A DNA stretch of 64,000 nt from Pigmentiphaga humi (lineage in GTDB: Bacteria > Pseudomonadota > Gammaproteobacteria > Burkholderiales > Burkholderiaceae_B), in assembly GCF_900606115.1 (NCBI RefSeq), contig NZ_UWPJ01000011.1, positions 1 through 64,000 on the forward strand, in the 5' to 3' direction. The position numbers and the translations under genes were made by a program. Each line of letters starts with the position of its first letter. Within the stretch, counting starts at the first letter, position 1. Shown piece by piece: positions 46,090 to 54,853 of the stretch. Below the pieces are notes generated by a model, which made no database searches, was not told the DNA's origin, and saw only the letters and a program-made list of their open reading frames with translations.

Positions 46090-46611
46090 ATGGCCAAGAT
46101 GCAAGGTAAGAATGCCGCGGCTGAGGAGCGCGATGACGGTCTTCGCGAGAAGATGATCGCCGTCAACCGCGTCACGAAGGTCGTGAAGGGCGGTCGTATC
46201 CTCGGTTTCGCAGCGCTGACGGTGGTCGGCGACGGCGACGGTCGTGTCGGCATGGGCAAGGGCAAGGCCCGGGAAGTCCCGGTCGCCGTCCAGAAAGCCA
46301 TGGAAGAAGCCCGCCGCAAGATGGTCAAGGTGCCGCTCAAGAACGGCACCCTGTACCACAACGTGGTCGGCAAGCATGGCGCCTCCACCGTTCTGATCTC
46401 GCCTGCCGTCGAAGGTACCGGCGTGATCGCCGGCGGCCCGATGCGTGCGATTTTCGACGTGCTCGGCGTTCGTAACGTGGTGGCCAAGAGCCTCGGCTCG
46501 ACCAACCCGTACAACCTCGTGCGCGCTACGCTCAACGGTCTGAGCGCAAGCTCGACTCCGGCCGACGTCGCCGCCAAGCGCGGCAAGTCGGTCGAAGAGA
46601 TCCTGGGGTAA
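46090..46611 (+). CDS. rpsE: Small ribosomal subunit protein S5
   Basis: The 173-residue protein has the dsRBD-like N-terminal domain ([20 protein letters not shown]) and the [20 protein letters not shown] helix of S5. S5 influences decoding fidelity, and changes in the 20-30 region confer spectinomycin resistance in E. coli. Confidence 0.98.
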   Translation: MAKMQGKNAAAEERDDGLREKMIAVNRVTKVVKGGRILGFAALTVVGDGDGRVGMGKGKAREVPVAVQKAMEEARRKMVKVPLKNGTLYHNVVGKHGASTVLISPAVEGTGVIAGGPMRAIFDVLGVRNVVAKSLGSTNPYNLVRATLNGLSASSTPADVAAKRGKSVEEILG

Positions 46612-46614
46612 GCC

Positions 46615-46800
46615 ATGACGAAGAAGAACGTCAAAGTGACGCTCGTGCGTTCCCCCATCGGGACGCCCGAATCGCATCGCGCCACCGTGCGCGGCCTGGG
46701 CCTGCGCGGGCTGAACAGCTCGCGCGTCCTGGTCGATACGCCGGAAGTGCGCGGGATGATCCGCAAGGTGTCGTATCTGATCACCGTGTCGGAAGTATGA
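46615..46800 (+). CDS. rpmD: Large ribosomal subunit protein L30
   Basis: The 61-residue protein reads [20 protein letters not shown] then [20 protein letters not shown], a standard bacterial L30. It begins 3 nt after rpsE. A copy of the intergenic repeat starts right after its stop. Confidence 0.97.
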   Translation: MTKKNVKVTLVRSPIGTPESHRATVRGLGLRGLNSSRVLVDTPEVRGMIRKVSYLITVSEV

Positions 46801-46802
46801 TT

Positions 46803-46880
46803 CCCCCCCTACGCGCTGCGCGCGCCCCCCAGGGGGCGATGCAAGCGGACCGGCAAAGCCGGCTCCGCCGCATCCTGGAC
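46803..46880 (+). repeat. Intergenic hairpin repeat, copy 2
   Basis: It has the same element order as copy 1: C-run, CTACGCGCTGCGCGCG, CCCCCCAGGGGGCG, then GGACCGGCAAAGCCGG and CTCCGCCGCATCCTGG. It fills most of the 120-nt gap between rpmD and rplO inside the spc operon, so it must be transcribed and cannot be a strong terminator. Confidence 0.8.
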
Positions 46881-46920
46881 GGCAAGCGCGCTGTGTTGTT
46901 GTGGCACTGGAGTATTTGAC

Positions 46921-47352
46921 ATGCAATTGAATTCGCTCAAGCCTGCCGAAGGCGCCAAGCACGCCAAGCGCCGCGTCGGCCGCGGTATCGGCTCCGGCCT
47001 CGGCAAGACCGCCGGCCGCGGTCACAAGGGCCAGAAGTCGCGTTCGGGCGGCTTCCACAAGGTCGGCTTCGAAGGCGGCCAGATGCCGCTGCAGCGCCGT
47101 CTGCCCAAGCGTGGCTTCAAGTCGCTGGGCCAGCATCTGTACGCGCAGGTCCGTCTGTCCGAACTGCAAGCCCTGCCCGTCGAGGAAGTCGACGTGCAGG
47201 CGCTCAAGCAGGCCGGTCTGGTCGGCCAGCAGGTCCGTTACGTCAAGGTCATCAAGACCGGCGAGCTCTCCCGCAAGGTGGTGCTCAAGGGCATGACGGC
47301 GACGGCGGGTGCCAAGGCGGCGATCGAAGCTGCTGGCGGCTCCCTGGTCTGA
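46921..47352 (+). CDS. rplO: Large ribosomal subunit protein L15
   Basis: The 143-residue protein has the basic Gly-rich N-terminus [20 protein letters not shown] and [18 protein letters not shown] of L15, which threads into 23S rRNA during late assembly. It precedes secY by 17 nt. Confidence 0.98.
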   Translation: MQLNSLKPAEGAKHAKRRVGRGIGSGLGKTAGRGHKGQKSRSGGFHKVGFEGGQMPLQRRLPKRGFKSLGQHLYAQVRLSELQALPVEEVDVQALKQAGLVGQQVRYVKVIKTGELSRKVVLKGMTATAGAKAAIEAAGGSLV

Positions 47353-47369
47353 TAACCGAGGACTGAGCT

Positions 47370-48692
47370 TTGGCTAATGCGAACGCACTGGGCAAGACCG
47401 GCAAGTACGGCGACCTGAAGCGCCGGCTGGTTTTCCTGCTGCTCGCCCTGGTGGTGTACCGGATCGGTACGCACATCCCCGTGCCCGGAATCGATCCGAC
47501 CCAACTGTCCGCCCTGTTCCAACAGAACCAGGGCGGCATTCTGGGCCTGTTCAACATGTTCTCGGGCGGTGCGCTTTCGCGTTTCTCGATCTTTGCACTG
47601 GGGATCATGCCGTATATCTCGGCATCGATCATCATGCAGCTGATGACGGTCATCGTGCCGTCGTTGGAAGCGATCAAGAAGGAAGGCGAGGCCGGGCGGC
47701 GCAAAATTACGCAGTACACGCGCTATGGCACGCTGGCGCTTGCGATGGTTCAGGCGGTCGGTATTTCCGTCGCGCTCGAATCGCAGCAAGGGTTGGTCAT
47801 CGATCCGGGCCTGATGTTCCGGGCGACGACGATGATCTCGCTGGTGACGGGAACGATGTTCCTGATGTGGCTGGGTGAGCAGATCACCGAGCGCGGCCTG
47901 GGCAACGGTATTTCGATCCTGATCTTCTCGGGTATCGCGGCGGGCTTGCCCCACGCGCTGGCCGGGTTGTTCGAGCTGGTCAATACCGGGGCGATGGCTG
48001 TGCTGACGGCGTTGTTCATCGTGGTGCTGGTGGTGCTGGTGACGGCTTTCGTGGTGTTCGTGGAACGCGGGCAGCGCAAGATCGTCGTCAACTACGCCAA
48101 GCGCCAGGTAGGAAACCGGGTGTACGGTGGGCAAAGCTCTCATTTGCCGCTGAAGCTGAATATGTCCGGGGTGATTCCGCCGATCTTCGCGTCGTCGATC
48201 ATCCTGTTCCCGGCTACGGTGGCAAGCTGGTTCTCCAGCGGCGAAGGCATGCGCTGGCTGAAAGACCTGGCCGCCGCGCTGTCGCCCGGACAACCGCTCT
48301 ACATCACGTTGTATGCCGTCGCCATCGTGTTCTTCTGCTTCTTCTACACGGCGCTCGTGTTCAATAGCCGCGAGACCGCCGACAACCTGAAGAAGAGCGG
48401 CGCGTTCGTTCCGGGCATTCGTCCGGGCGAGCAGACCGCGCGGTACATCGACAAGATCCTGATGCGCCTGACGTTTACCGGCGCCATCTACATCACGTTG
48501 GTGTGCCTGCTGCCGGAGTTCTTGGTGTTGCGCTGGAATGTTCCGTTTTACTTCGGTGGTACGTCTTTGCTGATTATCGTTGTGGTGACCATGGATTTCA
48601 TGGCCCAGGTGCAGGCTTACGTCATGTCGCATCAATACGATTCACTGCTCAAGAAGGCGAACTTCAAGGGTGGGAATCTGCCGATGCGGTAA
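47370..48692 (+). CDS. secY: Protein translocase channel subunit SecY
   Basis: The 440-residue inner-membrane protein has ten hydrophobic segments. [17 protein letters not shown] leads into the plug region, [20 protein letters not shown] and the C5 loop around [13 protein letters not shown] are conserved. It forms the SecYEG channel that exports the many signal-peptide proteins in this window. The start is TTG at 47370, which gives the family N-terminus; no ATG or GTG fits better. Confidence 0.97.
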   Translation: MANANALGKTGKYGDLKRRLVFLLLALVVYRIGTHIPVPGIDPTQLSALFQQNQGGILGLFNMFSGGALSRFSIFALGIMPYISASIIMQLMTVIVPSLEAIKKEGEAGRRKITQYTRYGTLALAMVQAVGISVALESQQGLVIDPGLMFRATTMISLVTGTMFLMWLGEQITERGLGNGISILIFSGIAAGLPHALAGLFELVNTGAMAVLTALFIVVLVVLVTAFVVFVERGQRKIVVNYAKRQVGNRVYGGQSSHLPLKLNMSGVIPPIFASSIILFPATVASWFSSGEGMRWLKDLAAALSPGQPLYITLYAVAIVFFCFFYTALVFNSRETADNLKKSGAFVPGIRPGEQTARYIDKILMRLTFTGAIYITLVCLLPEFLVLRWNVPFYFGGTSLLIIVVVTMDFMAQVQAYVMSHQYDSLLKKANFKGGNLPMR

Positions 48693-48701
48693 CGAGAATG
48701 T

Positions 48702-48920
48702 ATGTCCAAAGACGACGTTATCCAGATGCAGGGAGAGGTGCTGGAAAACCTCCCCAACGCAACATTTCGTGTCAAGCTCGAGAATGGCCATGTCGTGTTG
48801 GGACATATCTCGGGAAAAATGCGGATGAACTATATCCGCATCCTGCCGGGAGATCGTGTGACGGTCGAGTTGACGCCATACGATCTGTCACGCGCAAGAA
48901 TCGTGTTCCGCTCGAAGTAA
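48702..48920 (+). CDS. infA: Translation initiation factor IF-1
   Basis: The 72-residue OB-fold protein begins [20 protein letters not shown] and ends [16 protein letters not shown], as IF-1 does. It lies between secY and rpmJ, an order usual in betaproteobacteria but not in E. coli. Confidence 0.98.
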   Translation: MSKDDVIQMQGEVLENLPNATFRVKLENGHVVLGHISGKMRMNYIRILPGDRVTVELTPYDLSRARIVFRSK

Positions 48921-48957
48921 GCCCCAAGGCTTACCGGGTAAGAATTAGGAGTCAATC

Positions 48958-49071
48958 ATGAAAGTAATGGCATCGGTCAAAGCAATTTGCCGGAACTGCA
49001 AGGTCATCAAGCGCAAGGGCGTGGTGCGCATCATCTGCACCGACCCGCGCCACAAGCAACGTCAGGGCTGA
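48958..49071 (+). CDS. rpmJ: Large ribosomal subunit protein L36
   Basis: The 37-residue protein reads [20 protein letters not shown] followed by [17 protein letters not shown]. Cys11, Cys14, Cys27 and His32 are the zinc ligands of the zinc-binding form of L36. GGAGTC upstream provides the binding site. It is short enough to be missed by automatic gene finding. Confidence 0.96.
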   Translation: MKVMASVKAICRNCKVIKRKGVVRIICTDPRHKQRQG

Positions 49072-49106
49072 GCCCCGGCTAGCACTCAGGTATTCAAGGA
49101 AACGTT

Positions 49107-49472
49107 ATGGCCCGTATCGCTGGCATCAACATTCCGCCGCATCAGCACACCGAAATCGGTCTGACGGCGATCTTCGGCATCGGCCGCTCGCGCGCTCGCA
49201 AGATCTGCGAAGTGTCCGGCGTGCCGAACAACAAGAAGGTCAAGGATCTGAACGACGCCGAACTCGAGCGGATCCGCGAGCAGATCAACACCTTCACCGT
49301 CGAAGGCGACCTGCGCCGCGAGATCCAGCTGTCGATCAAGCGTCTGATCGACCTCGGCTCTTACCGTGGTTTCCGCCACAAGCGCGGCCTACCCGTGCGT
49401 GGTCAGCGCACCCGCACCAACGCCCGTACCCGCAAGGGTCCGCGTCGCGCCGCGGCCTCGCTCAAAAAGTAA
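49107..49472 (+). CDS. rpsM: Small ribosomal subunit protein S13
   Basis: The 121-residue protein starts [20 protein letters not shown] and contains [20 protein letters not shown], both conserved in S13, which contacts P-site tRNA. It is the first gene of the alpha operon. Confidence 0.98.
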   Translation: MARIAGINIPPHQHTEIGLTAIFGIGRSRARKICEVSGVPNNKKVKDLNDAELERIREQINTFTVEGDLRREIQLSIKRLIDLGSYRGFRHKRGLPVRGQRTRTNARTRKGPRRAAASLKK

Positions 49473-49501
49473 ACGGCTGATACCCAGTCAAGGATCCAGA
49501 A

Positions 49502-49903
49502 ATGGCGAAATCCCCGAACAGCGGCGCCCAGCGCGTTCGCAAGAAGATCAAGAAGAACGTGTCGGACGGCATTGCGCACGTCCACGCGTCCTTCAACAAC
49601 ACCATCATCACGATCACCGATCGCCAAGGCAATGCGCTGTCGTGGGCGACGTCGGGCGGCGCTGGCTTCAAGGGCTCGCGCAAGTCGACACCGTTCGCTG
49701 CCCAGGTCGCTGCCGAATCGGCTGGCCGCGTGGCGCTGGAATACGGCATCAAGACGCTGGAAGTTCGCATCAAGGGCCCCGGCCCCGGCCGCGAATCGTC
49801 GGTGCGCGCCCTGAACGCGCTCGGCATCAAGATCTCCAGCATCGCCGACATCACGCCGGTGCCGCACAACGGCTGCCGTCCGCCGAAGCGCAGAAGGATC
49901 TAG
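49502..49903 (+). CDS. rpsK: Small ribosomal subunit protein S11
   Basis: The 133-residue protein has [20 protein letters not shown] and the end [18 protein letters not shown], diagnostic for S11 of the 30S platform. A repeat copy begins just after the stop. Confidence 0.98.
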   Translation: MAKSPNSGAQRVRKKIKKNVSDGIAHVHASFNNTIITITDRQGNALSWATSGGAGFKGSRKSTPFAAQVAAESAGRVALEYGIKTLEVRIKGPGPGRESSVRALNALGIKISSIADITPVPHNGCRPPKRRRI

Positions 49904-49904
49904 G

Positions 49905-49987
49905 TCCCCCCCCTACGCGCTTCGCGCGCCCCCCCAGGGGGGCGGCACTGGTGGGCCGGCGGAGCCGGATCCACTGTGCCCTGGGTC
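49905..49987 (+). repeat. Intergenic hairpin repeat, copy 3
   Basis: C-run, CTACGCGCTTCGCGCG, CCCCCCCAGGGGGGCG and GGGCCGGCGGAGCCGGATCC appear in the same order as in copies 1 and 2, ending in CCCTGGGTC. The second hairpin has GGA instead of AAA in its loop. It opens the 364-nt gap between rpsK and rpsD. Confidence 0.8.
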
Positions 49988-50267
49988 TTTTGGCTCGTTG
50001 CCCTTTGGGCAACGTTGCCGGGGTTGCTGGGGTTGGGTTTCGGCTCGATTCCGGGTGGGATGCGAAAGCGCGGTAGAATGGCGGGCTTTGCCGCGTTTTG
50101 CGGCAATTTTTGCAGTCTGGTTTTTATTGTTTCTGGGGGCGCAGCCGGCAGGGCTGGGTGCGCCGAGTAAGACCACCGTTTGCCGCGTTCTGGTTCATCG
50201 AACGTAAATGACCAAGGCAAACTCCTCGCCATGCGTGTGCATGGCCTGACAGAGAAAAGGATACATC
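49988..50267 (+). promoter_or_regulatory. rpsD leader with internal terminator-like hairpin
   Basis: No gene is supported. TAGAAT at 50074-50079 is a possible -10 without a clear -35. At 50088-50111, TTGCCGC-GTTTT-GCGGCAA runs into TTTTT, an intrinsic terminator form. It lies 157 nt before rpsD, so transcripts from upstream could be attenuated here. In E. coli S4 (rpsD product) represses the alpha operon, which makes a control element here reasonable. Confidence 0.55.
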
Positions 50268-50891
50268 GTGGCACGTTATATTGGCCCCAAGTGTAAGCTT
50301 TCCCGCCGCGAAGGCACGGACCTCTTCCTCAAGAGCGCCCGTCGTTCGCTGGATTCCAAGTGCAAGCTCGAGAGCAAGCCCGGCCAGCATGGCCGCACCT
50401 CGGGTGCCCGTACCTCGGACTACGGTCTGCAGCTGCGTGAGAAGCAGAAGCTCAAGCGCATGTACGGCATTCTGGAAAAGCAGTTCCGCAAGTACTTCGA
50501 AGAAGCCGATCGCCGCAAGGGCAACACCGGCGAGAACCTGATCCAGCTGCTCGAATCGCGCCTGGACAACGTCGTCTACCGCATGGGCTTCGGCTCGACC
50601 CGCGCCGAAGCGCGCCAGCTGGTCAGCCACAAGGCCCTGATGCTGAACGGCCACACCGCCAACGTGCCTTCCATCATCGTCAAGGCCGGCGATGTCATCG
50701 CCATCCGTGAAAAGGCCAAGAAGCAGGCCCGGATCCAGGAATCGCTGCAACTGGCTTCCAGCCAGGGCATGCCGCAGTGGGTCAGCGTCGACCAGACCAA
50801 GCTCGAAGGCACCTTCAAGCAGGCTCCGGACCGCGCCGACGTCGCCCGCGACGTCAACGAATCCATGGTCGTGGAACTGTACTCGCGCTAA
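50268..50891 (+). CDS. rpsD: Small ribosomal subunit protein S4
   Basis: The 207-residue protein starts at GTG with [20 protein letters not shown]. It contains [20 protein letters not shown] and the S4 RNA-binding domain [21 protein letters not shown]4 is a primary 16S rRNA binder and in E. coli the repressor of this operon. AGAAAAGGAT upstream is the binding site. Confidence 0.98.
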   Translation: MARYIGPKCKLSRREGTDLFLKSARRSLDSKCKLESKPGQHGRTSGARTSDYGLQLREKQKLKRMYGILEKQFRKYFEEADRRKGNTGENLIQLLESRLDNVVYRMGFGSTRAEARQLVSHKALMLNGHTANVPSIIVKAGDVIAIREKAKKQARIQESLQLASSQGMPQWVSVDQTKLEGTFKQAPDRADVARDVNESMVVELYSR

Positions 50892-50937
50892 TCGAACCAA
50901 GCCGGCGGAGAAAAACGCCGCCGGCCTGTAAAAAATA

Positions 50938-51015
50938 CCCCAGGGCACCGCGGATCCGGCTTTGCCGGTCCGCCAGTGCCGCCCCTTGAGGGGCGCGCGA
51001 AGCGCGTAGGGGTGG
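50938..51015 (-). repeat. Intergenic hairpin repeat, copy 4 (inverted)
   Basis: This copy runs in the opposite direction: CCAGGGCACCGCGGATCCGG, CTTTGCCGGTCCGCCAG, then GCCCCTTGAGGGGCGCGCG and AAGCGCGTAGGGG. The C-rich hairpin has changed to CCCCTTGAGGGG. It lies between rpsD and rpoA, so the element is not strand-specific with respect to transcription. Confidence 0.8.
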
Positions 51016-51074
51016 GCCATTCCTCCACCAGCCTTATCGGTGTAACGAGCCGAGGGTATTGACAAGGAACATTC

Positions 51075-52061
51075 ATGGCGAACGCCGCATTTCTGAAACC
51101 GCGCAACATCGACGTCGAAGTCGTCGGCGCCAATCACGCCAAAGTGATCATGGAGCCCTTCGAGCGTGGCTACGGCCATACGCTGGGCAACGCGCTGCGC
51201 CGCATCCTGCTGTCCTCGATGGCGGGCTACGCTCCCACCGAAGTGCAGATCACCGGCGTCGTGCATGAGTACTCCGCGATCGACGGCGTGCGCGAAGACG
51301 TGGTCGACATCCTGCTGAACCTCAAGGGTGTCGTGTTCAAGCTGCACAACCGCGATGAAGTCGTCCTGACCCTGCGCAAGCAAGGTCCCGGCCTGGTCAC
51401 CGCCGCCGACATCGAAGTGTCGCACGACGTCGAGATCATCAACCCGGATCACGTCATCGCCAGCCTGACCGACAACGGCCGCCTGGAGATGCAGTTGAAG
51501 GTCGAGAAGGGCCGCGGCTACGTGCCGGGCAACCTGCGCAGCTTCGCCGACGACCATTCCCGCACCGTCGGCCGCATCGTGCTGGACGCCTCCTACAGCC
51601 CGATCCGCCGCGTCAGCTACACGGTCGAAAGCGCCCGCGTCGAACAGCGTACCGACCTGGACAAGCTGGTGCTGGACATCGAGACCAACGGCGTGATCTC
51701 GCCCGAGGAAGCCGTGCGCCAGTCGGCCCGCATCCTGATGGACCAACTGTCGGTGTTCGCCGCGCTGGAAGGCTCGACCGAAACCATCGAAGCGCCCGCC
51801 CGCGGCACGCCGCAGATCGACCCGATCCTGCTGCGCCCGGTCGACGACCTCGAACTCACCGTGCGTTCGGCCAACTGCCTGAAGGCCGAGAACATCTACT
51901 ACATCGGCGACCTGATCCAGCGTACCGAGAACGAACTGCTCAAGACCCCGAACCTGGGCCGCAAGTCGCTCAACGAGATCAAGGAAGTGTTGGCTGCCCG
52001 TGGTTTGACCTTGGGCATGAAGCTGGAAAACTGGCCGCCTCTGGGCCTCGAGAGGCCCTGA
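51075..52061 (+). CDS. rpoA: RNA polymerase alpha subunit
   Basis: The 328-residue protein has the dimerising N-terminal domain ([20 protein letters not shown]) and the C-terminal DNA-binding domain ([40 protein letters not shown]). It is full length. The gap before it carries the inverted repeat copy, and the gap after it a hairpin array. Confidence 0.98.
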   Translation: MANAAFLKPRNIDVEVVGANHAKVIMEPFERGYGHTLGNALRRILLSSMAGYAPTEVQITGVVHEYSAIDGVREDVVDILLNLKGVVFKLHNRDEVVLTLRKQGPGLVTAADIEVSHDVEIINPDHVIASLTDNGRLEMQLKVEKGRGYVPGNLRSFADDHSRTVGRIVLDASYSPIRRVSYTVESARVEQRTDLDKLVLDIETNGVISPEEAVRQSARILMDQLSVFAALEGSTETIEAPARGTPQIDPILLRPVDDLELTVRSANCLKAENIYYIGDLIQRTENELLKTPNLGRKSLNEIKEVLAARGLTLGMKLENWPPLGLERP

Positions 52062-52064
52062 GGC

Positions 52065-52179
52065 CCCGGGCGTAGCCCGGGTTGCTGGGCAAAGCCCAGC
52101 AAGGCCAGTTTCGGCGAAGGCTAACTTGGGCAAAGCCCAAGTTAAGGCCCGAAAGGGCCGGCCGAAGCCAAAATTGGCT
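52065..52179 (+). repeat. Array of five tandem small hairpins
   Basis: Five stems lie in 115 nt. CCCGGGC-gta-GCCCGGG is at 52065-52081 and TTGCTGGGC-aaa-GCCCAGCAA at 52082-52102. TAACTTGGGC-aaa-GCCCAAGTTA is at 52122-52144, GGCCC-gaaa-GGGCC at 52146-52159 and AGCCAA-aa-TTGGCT at 52166-52179. They sit between rpoA and rplQ with no T-runs, so RNA processing or stability control is likelier than termination. Confidence 0.75.
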
Positions 52180-52298
52180 GCAATTCAAGAAGACCTGTTT
52201 TAGAAACCTATTTTCAATACCGGCCCGCGGCACCTCGCCGATAGAAGAGCTGGAAACCCCGCGGCACGGCCGCTTCTAGATTCATAAAGGAAGTCATC

Positions 52299-52685
52299 AT
52301 GCGTCACCGTCACGGTCTCCGTAAACTGAACCGCACCAGCAGCCACCGTCTGGCCATGTTCCGCAACATGGCTGTCTCGCTGCTCACGCACGAAGCCATC
52401 AAGACCACCCTGCCTAAGGCCAAGGAACTGCGCCGCATCGTCGAGCCGCTGATCACCCTGGGCAAGGAACCCACCCTGGCCAACAAGCGCCTGGCCTTCG
52501 CCCGCCTGCGCGACCGCGACCTGGTGGTCAAGCTGTTCGCCGAGATCGGCCCCCGCTTCAAGGAGCGCAACGGCGGCTACACCCGCATCCTGAAGATGGG
52601 CTTCCGTCAAGGCGACAACGCCCCGATGGCCTATATGGAACTGGTCGACCGCGCGCCGGAAGGCGAAGTGGCCGAAACGGAATAA
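52299..52685 (+). CDS. rplQ: Large ribosomal subunit protein L17
   Basis: The 128-residue protein starts [20 protein letters not shown] and contains [12 protein letters not shown] and [20 protein letters not shown], as in L17. It is the last gene of the alpha operon and is followed by a repeat copy and a terminator. Confidence 0.98.
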   Translation: MRHRHGLRKLNRTSSHRLAMFRNMAVSLLTHEAIKTTLPKAKELRRIVEPLITLGKEPTLANKRLAFARLRDRDLVVKLFAEIGPRFKERNGGYTRILKMGFRQGDNAPMAYMELVDRAPEGEVAETE

Positions 52686-52686
52686 G

Positions 52687-52769
52687 GTCCCCCCCTACGC
52701 GCTTACGCGCGCCCCCCAGGGGGCGAAACTGGCGGACTGGCAAAGCTAGATCCGCGGTTTCCTGGGTCT
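52687..52769 (+). repeat. Intergenic hairpin repeat, copy 5
   Basis: C-run, CTACGCGCTTACGCGCG, CCCCCCAGGGGGCG, then GGACTGGCAAAGCTAGATCC and CCTGGGTC follow the same order as in copies 1 to 3. The second hairpin has lost pairing bases (CTGGC/GCTAG), so this copy is diverged. It lies just before the alpha-operon terminator. Confidence 0.78.
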
Positions 52770-52775
52770 AAACAG

Positions 52776-52811
52776 AATCCCCATGCGACGTGCGTCTCAT
52801 GGGGATTTTTC
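52776..52811 (+). terminator. Rho-independent terminator of the alpha operon
   Basis: AATCCCCATG and CATGGGGATT make a perfect 10-bp stem over a 12-nt loop, followed by TTTCTTT. A short A-rich stretch precedes the stem, so it may also serve the convergent Bug receptor gene. Confidence 0.87.
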
Positions 52812-52829
52812 TTTGTTTGCGGGCGGGAT

Positions 52830-53825
52830 TTATTCGGGCTTGACGCCGGCCATTTCGAAGGCGTCGCGCAGGACCGCCATGTCGTTCTTCAGTGCCGCGC
52901 CGAAGGCTTCGGGCGTGCTGCCGATGACGCTCCAATGCTGTTCGTCGATCTTGGCGCGAATGTCGGGCTGCTGCAGGACCGTGTTGAAGGTCTGCGCCAG
53001 CTTGGCGACGATGGGGGCCGGCGTGCCGTTGGGGGCGACGAAGCCCATCCAGTTGCCGAAGGGCCGGAAGTTCGGCAGGGCTTCGGTAATGGCCGGCACG
53101 TCGGGATGCAGCGGATGGCGCGTCGGCGACATGAAGGCGAGCACCTTGATCTGGCCGGCCTTCCACTGGCCCAGCAGGCTGCCTACGCTCAGGATGGTCG
53201 TATCCAGCCGGCCCGCCAGCAGTTCGATGGCGATCTGGCCCGCGCCCTGGTAGGGCACGTGCATCATGTCCACGCCGGCGGCCGCCTTGAACTGTTCGCC
53301 CAGGATGTGGTTGAACGAGCCGTTGCCGACGCTGGCGTAGTTGGTCTTGCCGGGGTTGCGCCTGAGGTAGTCGATGAATTCGCGCGGGGTGTTGGCCGGC
53401 ACTTTGGTGCTGACCATGAGGGCCACGGGAATGTCCGCGACGGCGGTGATCGGCGTGAAGTTCTTGAGCGGATCGTAGGGCAGGTCCTTGCGCAGGAAGC
53501 TGTTGAGCAGGAAGGCCGAGGTGGTGGTCAGGTGGATGGTGTAGCCGTCGGCGGCGGCGCGGGCGGCCTGGCCGGTGCCGATGATGCCGTTGGCGCCGGG
53601 CTTGTTCTCGAAGACCAGCGGCTGCCCCAGGATCTTGGCCGCGCGTTCCGACATCAGCCGGCCGATGGCGTCGATGGGCGATCCGCTGGGGTAGGGAAAG
53701 ACCACGTGGATGGGGCGGGTGGGGTAGGCCTGCGTTTGAGTCTGGTTCTGGGCATGGGCCAGGAACGGCGCGGCGAGCGTGGCGCATGCGAGGGCGCAGG
53801 CGAGGCGACGAAGCGTGGGTCTCAT
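52830..53825 (-). CDS. Bug-type tripartite tricarboxylate solute receptor
   Basis: The 331-residue protein has a signal peptide ending LAHAQ. Family features are YPTRPIHVVFPYPSGSPIDA, KPGANGIIGTGQAARAAADG and LPYDPLKNFTPITAVADIPV, diagnostic of Bug/TctC periplasmic receptors, which are numerous in Bordetella and relatives. No TctA/TctB membrane genes are adjacent, as is common for these orphans. It is the last gene of the four-gene minus-strand operon and probably binds the substrate of the enzymes encoded upstream. Confidence 0.93.
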   Translation of the reverse strand: MRPTLRRLACALACATLAAPFLAHAQNQTQTQAYPTRPIHVVFPYPSGSPIDAIGRLMSERAAKILGQPLVFENKPGANGIIGTGQAARAAADGYTIHLTTTSAFLLNSFLRKDLPYDPLKNFTPITAVADIPVALMVSTKVPANTPREFIDYLRRNPGKTNYASVGNGSFNHILGEQFKAAAGVDMMHVPYQGAGQIAIELLAGRLDTTILSVGSLLGQWKAGQIKVLAFMSPTRHPLHPDVPAITEALPNFRPFGNWMGFVAPNGTPAPIVAKLAQTFNTVLQQPDIRAKIDEQHWSVIGSTPEAFGAALKNDMAVLRDAFEMAGVKPE

Positions 53826-53860
53826 GGTTGAATCCTCCGGGGATGGGGTGGGCGTCCGGG

Positions 53861-54853
53861 TCATGGCCTGGACATGTTGTCGGCATGCGGGGCGGGCGAA
53901 CCGTGCAGGAGCTCGCCGAACGCCTCGCAGATGGTGTCGTTGGCGCGGCGCGCCGATTCCGAGGCTTCGAAGAAGCCGAAGAAGGGATGGAACATGTCTT
54001 CGAAGCGCAGGATGCGCGTGGCCACGCCCGCTGCCGCGAGGCGGGCGCCGTAGGCCTGGCCTTCGCCGTAGAGCGGATCGTGCCCGGCCAGGGCGATGAC
54101 CGTGGCCGGCAGGCCGGACAGGTCGGCCGCGCGCAGGGGCGAGGGCGGAAAGCCTGCTGCCTCGTCCATGCGGGAGCCCATGTACAGGCGCGCGATGTCG
54201 CGCAGGTCGGCGGGCGTGAGCATGGGGTAATCGTCGCCGCCCGGCCGTTCCAGCGGGCGGGTGTCGCGCGCCATGTCCACCCCGGGCACGACCAGCAACT
54301 GCGCGGCGAGCCGCAGGCCGCGGGTGCGGCATTGCAGGGCGGCGCTGGCGGCCAGGTTGGCGCCAGCGCTTTCGCCCGCGATGGCGACCTGCGCGTGGGA
54401 TCCGCCCAACTGCGTCGCGTGCGCCGAGGCCCACAGCGTCGCGGCGAGCGCGTCGTCGTGCGCGGCGGGGTAGGGATGCTCGGGGGCGAGCCGGTAGTCG
54501 ACCGAGACCACGATGGCGCGCAGGTCGCGGCACAGTTTGCGCGCGATGTCGTCCATCAGTTCGACGCTGCCCAGCACGAAGCCGCCGCCGTGGAAGAAAA
54601 CGACGATGGGCAGCGGGCCGGATGCGGCAGGCGGCTCGTAGATCCTGACCGGAACGCTCACGCCGCCGTGCTGCGCCACCACATTCCGCACGCGCCCGAC
54701 CTCCGGCAGCGGATGCCGCTGCCGGGCCTGCATGATCGCCTGCGTCATGCGGGCGCGCGCTTGCGGCGCCGAGCCGGAGAAGGGCGGCGGCGCGCCGCGC
54801 GCGCGCAGGGCAGCGACGATGGCCGCCAGTTGCGGATCCAGCGGCGTGCTCAT
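53861..54853 (-). CDS. HSL-family alpha/beta hydrolase (esterase)
   Basis: The 330-residue protein has the oxyanion motif HGGGFVLGS near residue 85, the nucleophile elbow GESAGANLA near 160, and later Asp (ALAGHDPLYGEG) and His (FEDMFHPFFGF) residues completing the triad. These mark hormone-sensitive-lipase-type carboxylesterases. Its ATG overlaps the stop of the amidohydrolase gene (ATGA). It probably cleaves an ester or lactone in the operon's pathway. Confidence 0.88.
   Translation of the reverse strand: MSTPLDPQLAAIVAALRARGAPPPFSGSAPQARARMTQAIMQARQRHPLPEVGRVRNVVAQHGGVSVPVRIYEPPAASGPLPIVVFFHGGGFVLGSVELMDDIARKLCRDLRAIVVSVDYRLAPEHPYPAAHDDALAATLWASAHATQLGGSHAQVAIAGESAGANLAASAALQCRTRGLRLAAQLLVVPGVDMARDTRPLERPGGDDYPMLTPADLRDIARLYMGSRMDEAAGFPPSPLRAADLSGLPATVIALAGHDPLYGEGQAYGARLAAAGVATRILRFEDMFHPFFGFFEASESARRANDTICEAFGELLHGSPAPHADNMSRP

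Noticed and set aside
50901-50925. GCCGGCGG/CCGCCGGC hairpin after rpsD as a terminator
   Set aside because: It has no T-run after it, and rpoA downstream must be transcribed.
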